NCBI GenBank assembly: GCA_018287875.1
Contig: JAGVVL010000002.1
Coordinates: 6,200,001 to 6,264,000 of the forward strand
Direction: 5' to 3'
DNA length: 64,000 bases
DNA from: Nigrospora sphaerica
Taxonomy: Eukaryota > Ascomycota > Sordariomycetes > Amphisphaeriales > Apiosporaceae
Part shown: positions 55,841 through 64,000 of the stretch, piece by piece
Layout of the letters: each line of letters begins with the position of its first letter
Numbering within the stretch: the stretch's first letter is position 1
Translations under genes and position numbers: made by a program
Notes under the pieces: generated by a model
Told to the model about the DNA's origin: nothing
Database searches by the model: none
The model's input: only the letters and a program-made list of their open reading frames with translations

Positions 55841-57313
55841 GGTCGGTGGCTGGAGTTATCTCATGGCCTGCGTGCCGAGTCGATGCGGGCAGGCGAGCGC
55901 GTGGCACAGGCCGGGGGTCAGTCCGATCAGTCCGTCCGGCAGTGTGTATAATGTATGGGGAGATCGGGCGAGGCAGCGCAGGTGCAGGTGCAGGGACCGG
56001 TTAAATGGAATCGGCACGGCCTACTAAAAGGTCCCGTTCTGCACTCAAGGTAGGAAGTCAAGGCTGGGGCAGACAGACATCATGCCTTTAAGTTTTGGAG
56101 CGCTTGGTCCGGGCTTCCCCCCCCCCCCCGGGACCAACTGGCTAGGGTAGCTGATCTCGCTGGCCTACCGGCGCCAACAAGAGGGACGCCTCCAACGAGG
56201 GCTTGTCGGAAAACGGTCAAGATGAACCCATGGAATCCCCGGGGTTCCCCGGCCGGTCCAGACCCACGACTCGGGCGCTTCCCTGCCCGCGACTCAGGTT
56301 CACCTAGAGCGCTAGGTAGCCGACATCACCTGGCGCGGGCATTACGAGACCAAGAGAGAGGGGTGCCTCGGCCTTATGGTTGGACGCAAGAGACAAAAGG
56401 CTGGTCGTTTGGGTATTTGCTTGTTTCTCGAGCCGTCCTTCCCCTACTCCTGTTTGCGTACAGCACTCGCATATGACTGACGCAGGGCAGCATTGCTCTG
56501 CGTGGGGGTGGCCCCAGCTCATCGTCCAGCAAAACCCACACGTGGGCCAAGACATGGATGGAGCACCTGCGCCGTCCACCACTCAAGCCCCGCCAGTTTC
56601 GAGCCCAGAACCGAGACATCCAGTCACACAACTACACGCGCTGGCGTCAAAGTCATGGGATGCCAAATAATGAATGCCCATGACGACAGATATGGCCTGT
56701 TCTTCCTTTAGGCGCGTGCTTCTCGTCGACGACACAGCTGCTACTACCCCCGGCGGCGCCCTCTTTGTGAAACCACCAGCCAGGCACAGCTTTGTCCGCC
56801 GTCTCGCCCCCCCCGCCCATCGCCGCCTACCCGAAGTCGCACCACAGGCGCCTATGAGATTGGCGGGCTTTTTCGTGATGGCGACGTGCGCACCCAGCAG
56901 CCAATCAGGAAAGCGAGATGCCACCGCTCGCAGGCAGCTTTAGGGCGTCGACCAAACAGGCCTTCCCTCTTCTGGCCCCTCTGGCCCCTCCGACCCCTCA
57001 CGCTACGCGCCCACAGCGCGTCGAAACACTGCCCGCCTAACCGCGCCGTCCTGCTTAACTGCTTGCAGATACGGATACAGAACGTCGTGTCTGAATTAAT
57101 GCAGTTATCATATGCCTAAGCTTGGTATCTGTTAAGAAAAACCCCGCCCGCTACTAATACATGATATCATGTTGCGCCTCGCCCTCTGCGTATCGTCAAG
57201 TCCACCAAAAGTCATTGTCACATAGGAAAGCGCCCGCTTGGGCATCGGTGTCAGAAATCAAAAGTGACAAAGGAAACTGGAAGCAGGGAAGCTGGGCGGC
57301 GGCCGCCTGCCCT
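55841..57313. other. Upstream region of the channel gene and 3' side of the ankyrin gene
   Basis: Contains a C13 run (56117-56129). No coding exon is supported: open frames on both strands lack domains and coding-like continuity. Confidence 0.45.
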
Positions 57314-60300
57314 TCACCGGACCTTTCGTCCCTTGATCAGGATGTCGGATCCCTCATCCCATCCGCGGCTGTCGGAAATCTCGAGGATCGTCCTGCCGTC
57401 GTCGTCTCTGGCCTCGATATCGACGCCGCACATGTCTACCAGAAGCTGGAGCACGTGCGCGTCGCCGTTCTCAATGGCCTGGATGAAAGCCGAATGGCCC
57501 CGGTAGATTTTGTTCGCTGCCGCAACAGCTCGAGTCAGCAATCGCCCCGCCAGCACCCATGCAGCCATCACGGGACGGTAGACTTACGATCGGCCTTCTT
57601 GGCCAACAACATCTCGATAATCTCCGTGTCGTTATCTTCGTAGCGCCGGAGTGCCTTCACAATTGGCAGGTGCTCTCCCGGTGCGTTAGGGTCGGCGTTG
57701 GCCTGTTCTTCTCGTCAGTACCCGGCGCACGTCTCTCGGCTTGGATATGGCAAGTCTGGAGAAGGCAAGGGAAGGGATATCGACTTACCTCTTCAAGAAG
57801 GAACTTGACAATCTCCTTCCTCCGCTCCCGGATCGCCGTGGTGAGGGGCGAGAAGACGCCGCCGTTGCGGTCCTCGACGCTGACCCCCGCAGCGAGAAGA
57901 AGCTTAATGCTCTCGAGCTGGTTGGCCACCACAGCCATCTCCATGACGCCCTTGAACGCACGAGGCTCTGCAAGGGCGGGGAGGAGCCGACGGAGGATAG
58001 TCGGCTGCTTGACGGCCATGCAGACTGGCCAGTCTTGACCTCTGATGTTGGGGTCTGCTCCGTGCTTCAGGAGAACATCCACCATCTCCAGCCGGTCCTC
58101 GCGGATAGCTGTCGTCAACGCTGTCGCGCCTGTCTTCGGCACCTTGTCATTAGGTGACACACCGGCCTCGAGCAACCATTTGAGTGCTTCCATGTTATTG
58201 AACTGTACTGCAGTCTCGATGATGCCCTTCGGCGAGCTAAGGTCGGCCCCCGCGGCTTTTAGGGCCGGGAGGAAGTGGGTTCGGCGGTGCGTAACGCACT
58301 TGAAAGCCGGGTACTCGGACGCTGGGCAGTTGGGGTCGGCCTTGCTCGCCAGCAGCAGCTGGAAAATCTCGGTGCGGTTGTCACGGATGGACGAGCACAG
58401 AGGGGTGTACACGCCGTCTTTCTTCGCATTGGGGTCAACACCGGCGTTCAGGAGCACCCGGACAGATTCGATGTTGTTGACCGAGACTGCGAGTTCCATG
58501 ATGCCGGGAGCCTTCTTGGTGTCGGCCCCACGCTGCAGCAGAATCTTGAGACAAGGTGTCTGGTAAGTGGAAGGCCAAAGCATGTGTTTGGGCCCCGGCA
58601 GGTTAGGATCGGCTCCGCCGTCGAGAAGAGCCGCAACGATGTCGGCTCGACCCGACGTGATCGCCTCAAAGAGAGCCGTCTTGCCCTCCCGGTTCTTCAG
58701 ATTGGCTGCAAGGCGAATGTTAGAAAAGGCCCACAAAGTGGTGAGAGGACTGGACAACATACTGTCTGCACCGTACGCAAGCAACACTTTAACAAACTTG
58801 GACGCCTTCGTCTTGGATATGCTTTTGATCAAAATGGTGTCGCCGCAGCTGGTTATGTGGTTCACATCGCCCCCATAGGTCAGAAGAAGCTTGATGAGGT
58901 TATACTTCTCCTCGAGGACCGCAAGTCCCAGCGGCGTTTCAAGCTCTGCGCCCGCTGCCAGGTTTGGTTCTGCTCCATACTGAGGAAAGGTCAGACGCGT
59001 CTATGCAAAACCTCCGATGGGCGTTAAGGGGGTGCTGGTTCCTTACCTTGAGCAACATGGCTGCTCCGTCCAGGAAAGATTCCTCCACGCACGAGAACAA
59101 CGGGGTGATGCCGCTCTTGTCCGTTGCGTTCGGATCGGCCCCAAACAACAGGAGAATGCGTAACGTCTCCAAATCCTGACGCAGCGCTGCCTCTCGAAGA
59201 GCACTGTAGTCTGGGCCGGTGTCTGCCGAAACACCCCGATCGAGCAACTGCTCCACCATCTTGCTGTTTCTCTCGTGGATGGCTGATACCAGCGCAGCTT
59301 TCATGGCGGGGGTGTTGGAAGCCATGGTGCTGCGAGGGCTCCACCGCGGCATTGTGTACGGGTCGGCCTTGATATGGACGGCCTTGATGGGGCCCTGCTC
59401 GAACAACTCCTGGTCCTCCACCGAGGTCGCACTGTGGGCGCCCGAGTCTTGCGTCGACCTCCTTCCCGCGTGATCGCTCTGCGAGAACAAACGCTCTCTC
59501 TGTCCGTTAGCAGACGAGATGGTTTGGTTGGACATGGAGGTCCGGCGTATGGGGAAGTGGAAACTGCTGTCGTCCCGCGTCTGGAAAGGCGAGAGGTCCG
59601 TGGCCGATCCTCGGTCCAGTTGCAGTATCGGCGGCATGGGAGGGATGGGCGATTGCGAATAAGAGAGGTTGGGTGACTGAGTCTGCGAGTGGAGTTGCTG
59701 ATGCGAGTGGTGGGAATGGGTTTGCGAGTGGTGCAGCGATGAGGCGGTATCGATGGCGGAAATATCGTCGGCGACCTGATGCATGTGAGGCTCGATGGAC
59801 TTCAGCTTGGCAATGTTGGTGACCGAACGCCCCTTGTCAAGCCGGTCGAGGGCAGCGGCGAGGCCGGTGTAGCCAATGCCCACCGAGTCGTCGATCTTGC
59901 TATCTCCCAGAGACCACTGGAAGACCAAGGCACTCATCCGCAGGGCTTCCCGGGTCCTCGAAAGGTTCTCCCTCATCTTGCCAATATCGTTATCGGCAAA
60001 CATCTTGCGCCAACCCCTCTGGATCTTCCCGACGGTACCACGCCTCTCGTACTCCAAGAAGCGAGTGAGCCAGGTGTCGAGGCTCTGGAAATCAGTAAAG
60101 GTGATCCTGAATTTCTTATCCATCTCCTGGATCATGTCAGGCGGGAAGTGCTGGTTCGTGGTGGATAGATGGGTGAGCCCCGCCTCGATGGACCACATGA
60201 TTCGGCACGTATCCAAGAAGTCGTGGGAAAGCTCGATGAAGCCATGGGGATGGACCTTGACGGTGCTGAGAAACTCGAGAAAGTGTATCGAGATTCTGTT

Positions 60301-60360
60301 TCCGAGTTCGGTCGCCTTGTGGCAGTGGCTCAGAGCGGCTTCGCTCTTAACAGAGGCCAT
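57314..60360 (-). CDS. Ankyrin-repeat protein with helical N-terminal domain
   Basis: Five exons, 60360-59047, 58979-58763, 58705-57789, 57712-57598 and 57516-57314, encode 921 aa; introns are 67, 57, 76 and 81 nt. The first 170 residues are helical (ATELGNRISIHFLEFLSTV, FQSLDTWLTRFLEYERR) and resemble the N-terminal domains that fungi place in front of ankyrin or NACHT modules; I cannot assign the subfamily. A low-complexity His/Gln/Ser linker (HHSQTHSHHSHQQLHSQTQS, about 213-240) and a Ser-rich region follow. At least ten ankyrin repeats run from about residue 375 to 890, with typical units such as LLDRGVSADTG, LLLFGADPNATDKSGITPL and LLKHGADPN. No enzyme domain is present, so it is likely a binding or scaffold protein of unknown partner. 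Exon 2 and 3 junctions interrupt repeats without breaking the pattern. Confidence 0.87.
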
Positions 60361-61309
60361 GTTTGCGGGATGCGCACGCCCTGCGGTGTCCGTCGTCACA
60401 AAAGGGCGGCGGCGGTTCGGCCTCGAATTCGGCTCCTGGACGGCTGGTACCTCTCAGTCGTTGGGAGGGTGGAAGAGAAGCAGCAGCTCGGGCTTCCCAG
60501 AGGTCAGGAGGGGGTGGACGGGATAAGACGTTGCGGCGGACCGGCGCCATGGCAAAGGCTGCCAGCAGGTTTTTATTCCCCCTCGACAGTAGTGTCTAGG
60601 CAAGCACCGCATCGACAGCCGTCCAGCCAGCACTCAAGATGCATGGATTCCTGGGTACCGGGGAGCTGGCCAGGGCAGCTCGGCCGCGGGGTGGGCTACT
60701 CCATCACGAACAACGACTAGGTATGCAAGGGTCGTAGCATGGGACAAACAGCCGGGGCCCCAATTTCGCATTTTCAGCTCTCCTGCCGGCAGACATATGT
60801 CCGCCGCGGTCCCGAGCACTACACCCCCGGCCGGCTCCTCATGCCTGTTCATGGCAGTTTCGACCGGGACTACTGGACAAGCCAGGTGCATCTGGGTTAA
60901 CCCCCTCTCCCCCTGGAGCCCCTTGGAGTGCACGGTAGCTAGCAGCTTTTGATGAAGGGGGAGGGGGGCGCTTTTGGTATTGCTTGCCTGCCCTTTGGCC
61001 GTATTGGGCCGTAGTTGCCCCCTTCGGTCCATTGGGCCGTCTCGTTTCGCTAGTGCTATGACCTGGGCTTTGACGCGGCCCCGTTTATGCATCTGTCTGA
61101 CGGCTTAGTTGAAGTTTATTGCGAGTCCAAGCGGCGGGCGCTGCTCCGCACGCACGTATCTTCAGTTAGAGGCCCCGTACATGGGGTCGATGGGTCTTGG
61201 ACCGAGGGGGGAAAGTACAGCGTAGCGGTTTGTACCGCATTTGAGAACCTGCAAGGCCAGGAACCGAGTTACGGACCCGTCAGCGTCCTCGGTTAAGGCA
61301 CTGCGGGCC

Positions 61310-61345
<36 letters not shown>

Positions 61346-64000
61346 TCGCGCGCGCCTCTTTCGCGTTAAACCGCAGTATACAGCCCTTCCGGGACCCGGA
61401 GCACGACGTCCACGGAGGTACCTCCTGGGCGGCTCCACCGTTGCGCTGCGGCAATCTGCCGGCAGTGCCTTTGTCTAGGACGAGCCCTGTACCACGATTC
61501 ACTTCGTTACCTGCGTGCTTAGGGGTGGACAAATACCGGCTGTCACTCTCCCCCACATTGCCTTTCAGCTATCGCCAAATTTTCACTCACTTGCCCCCCC
61601 CCGGTCTCGATGCTGTTGCACCCAAGGGTCAGAGCACGCCAATGCTTAGTAGATCTCTGCCCGGCTAAGACAAGGTCGCCGGGGCTCGGCTGCAGTGGAT
61701 AACAGGCCCCGCCGCCCAGGGCCTCAGTCTCATCCAGGCAAGAGGTCGAGGGAAAAGCTGGTTTGCTAGCCCATCACGAGCTGCTAACTCACAAGAGCAG
61801 ACGCTTGGCGACCGGCGCCGTGTAGTCGCGTTGGCTATCTGCCTGCCATCGGGCCTGGGCCGGCCCACCCGGCCAGATAACGGCACTAGGGACGGGGCAC
61901 GCGCTCCTCGTGTATTTCCCATCCAAGGCCGCGGCCAAGATGCCTGCCTGTCGAGGCGTCCGAGCGAAGTGCACCCGTCGCCTCTCCGCTCCCGCCAACG
62001 GGGCCTCGGGGGCTCGCAGATTACACAGCGCAGCTGGTGGCCCACGTTGGGCCGTAGTCGTCGCGAGCCAGTGCCTAGTGCGCCGCACCGCAGATCCGCC
62101 TGGACTGTGTGCCCTTCAGCCTGCTACCGGTTTGTCTCTGTTGGCTGATGGCTGCAGACGCAGGCCAGCTGAAGCGCCAGCAGGTTCCGTCACGGGGTAT
62201 GCGGAAAGCGCGCATTTCGTCATGACCGGTTCCTCCGTGATCGCATGGCGTGGGCGCGCCTATCTGGTCGCCGGATCGATGCGAAGCTTTCAGGTCGGAC
62301 CCGATCTGGCCCAGGCGCAGGTTCCCCTTGCTGACTCTCGTTGGGCCCACGCGCCCACAGTCAAGACTGGGACCAGACTCCCCTGTTCCCCTGTCAACGC
62401 GGCCCCCCAGGCGAAGCTGCCTTCGGCAAGGTGACGAGCATGCAAGCAATGCCCCTGGGACGTTACAACGAGCCCGCCTGCATTGTTTGCCGCCGGCGAC
62501 CCGCGACCCCCCCTTGAACCACCGACTGTTGTTGAGTCGGGTTCGCCAGGGCCCTTGTTCATAAGCGAGCAACTCAATCAGGGGCGGATCTTGGTTGCTA
62601 GCGACCCAGTTCTACCGGGCTGACAGGCGGACAACCTAAGCAATCAGGTTCTTCCATTGCCTAGGCCAGGGACAGGCCCATATAACTAGACCCAAGCCCA
62701 GCATTTGACAGCACATGGGAGGATTTCCCAGGTTACATTGGAACGGGCTGTTGTCCGGGCCGACAAAAGGAAAGAAGATGAAGGAATACAGATCGCACTC
62801 GGTCCCGACCCCGAAAAGCCCCAGCCTAGCCCCGGGGGCTAATACAACCTGGGGCCGAATCAGCTGCTTCATCGCCCGTATACCCCAAAGCACTCATCAA
62901 GCGCCATCCATCTTCATCATTTCCGCGTTTGTTGATGGCCACTAAGGGATGCGACGCCGCAAATTTCTCTGCTGCGCTTGTTTGCTTCGGCCGAGGCAGA
63001 TGGGCAACAGAAACGGGCCAATGGCGGCGACGCCGTGGCGCCTTTTTCCAGTCGGGGCAATGCCAGTCGCCGGCGGCGCAAACATTTTATCCCGTACCTC
63101 CTGATTGCAAAGCTCTTTTCCGGTGGCGATGCGGAAGCGGGCCAGCTGAATCAGCCAGTATGGAATTCAGTGCTTACGACGAGGTGGTCGTAATGATTTG
63201 TGGCCGCTAATAAGAGACGGCCAAGAAGACCTACACAAGCTGGAGGGACTAACTTTGGGCTGTCTGCAGGGCACGTGGCTGACTGCTCATCCACTGCACT
63301 CATCTAAAATCTATGGAATCATCCCACTGCTTGACTATGTACTCTCTGAGTCGCCTGCCTACACGTTGCCAAAGGCAGGCATAGATGAATCTGGGGTGTC
63401 TGATAATTACCATTGGGCCTGCCTGGTAGATCAATACCCAGAAAGAAGAGGTAGGCAAAACTTTCAACCTTCCCGGCCAGGGTCCAAATATAAACCGCCT
63501 GGGCTGCGCGTCATCTTCATCGCCTGGAAACCACACCACCCGGCCGGCGCCCTTGGGTGTGAGCAAAAGATGGGATCCATGGTCTTCATGGAAGAGCCAC
63601 TTTTTGGCTCTCAATGCTTACGAGATGGATCGGCCGGGTACTGCGAATCCCCCCCAAGGTCCAGCCGGGTTCGCTATGCCGCGCCGCGAACCATTCGAGC
63701 GGAACAGCCTTCAGACCATGGAAGGCGGGGATCCCCGGTCCTCCCGCATCCGCCATTTGGCGTGGCGCACAACGATCCGTCCGACAGCAGAGCCTTGGGC
63801 ACGGAGAGACCCTCCCCACACGGAAGGAGCCACGTCTCCCCGATGTCTCGATGGCAAGACGGGTTCCCTTCCTCTTCGTCGGACCTGTGTCGTGATCAGC
63901 TTTGCCGGGCGTTTGGCACATGTGGCTAGGGGACGCGGGGGTTTCGCCATGGCTCCAAGGGCCCGGCGGTTGGTCTTTGGCCCCGGGCGCGCATGGCGCT
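60361..64000. other. Right-end region with no recognisable gene
   Basis: I found no domain, splice chain or coding bias in these 3.6 kb. A gene could start beyond the window. The left end should contain the ankyrin gene promoter. A (GA)n microsatellite is listed separately. No tRNA B-box or 5S rRNA sequence was noticed. Confidence 0.45.
61312..61342. repeat. (GA)15 dinucleotide microsatellite
   Basis: About fifteen uninterrupted AG units in intergenic DNA. The Ser-Leu run in the minus-strand frame results from it. Confidence 0.92.

Noticed and set aside
1..64000. tRNA, 5S rRNA, CRISPR array, retroviral or DNA-transposon genes
   Set aside because: I looked for the GGTTCGA-type tRNA B box, fungal 5S rRNA blocks, regularly spaced repeats and transposase or reverse-transcriptase motifs and found none.

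Overview
The window is nuclear DNA of a filamentous ascomycete (Pezizomycotina, most likely Sordariomycetes). The genes carry many short introns (about 46-90 nt) with GTRNGT-like donors and RCTAAC/CTGAC-like branch sites. The gene set is typically fungal: Zn2Cys6 regulators, a MOB3/phocein STRIPAK protein and a TRPY vacuolar channel. Coding exons are GC-rich in third position. I see no prophage, insertion sequence, CRISPR array, rRNA or tRNA gene. I reconstructed thirteen protein-coding genes by joining exons across introns, and in every case the reading phases close.

Layout: 1.1-3.5 kb (+) RBM26/27-Rmn1-like RNA-binding protein; 6.1-9.0 kb (+) translation elongation factor 2; 10.5-13.4 kb (-) CCR4-NOT subunit NOT2; 14.3-15.7 kb (-) CobW/ZNG1-type GTPase, divergent from 16.8-18.4 kb (+) MOB3; 20.0-22.3 kb (-) Zn2Cys6 regulator; 22.3-32.9 kb a 10.6-kb stretch with no recognisable gene; 32.9-34.4 kb (+) membrane-anchored MOSC protein, convergent with 34.9-38.6 kb (-) condensin SMC2; 41.1-42.7 kb (-) AFG1-like mitochondrial ATPase; 44.6-46.0 kb (+) four-TM membrane protein with a repeat-bearing tail; 47.5-50.2 kb (+) second Zn2Cys6 regulator; 51.5-52.6 kb (-) PhzF-family protein; 53.3-55.8 kb (-) YVC1/TRPY cation channel; 57.3-60.4 kb (-) ankyrin-repeat protein; 60.4-64.0 kb no recognisable gene.

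The genes are a normal chromosomal mix of housekeeping functions (translation, mRNA decay, condensin, metal and mitochondrial homeostasis) and regulatory or developmental functions. I see no biosynthetic or defence cluster.

The strongest unusual signal is in the EF-2 gene. The intron that splits the glycine codon of the P-loop (HVDH-G-KST) begins with AT and ends with AC, and no GT-AG alternative restores this essential motif. The second is a 95-codon open frame that continues MOB3 in the same frame directly after its TAG stop. Other points of interest are zinc clusters split over three exons (one exon is 28 nt), very long 5' introns in NOT2, a ZNG1-like protein whose CPELV-type motif lacks its cysteine, and a palindromic TAGGTACT word family scattered through intergenic DNA.
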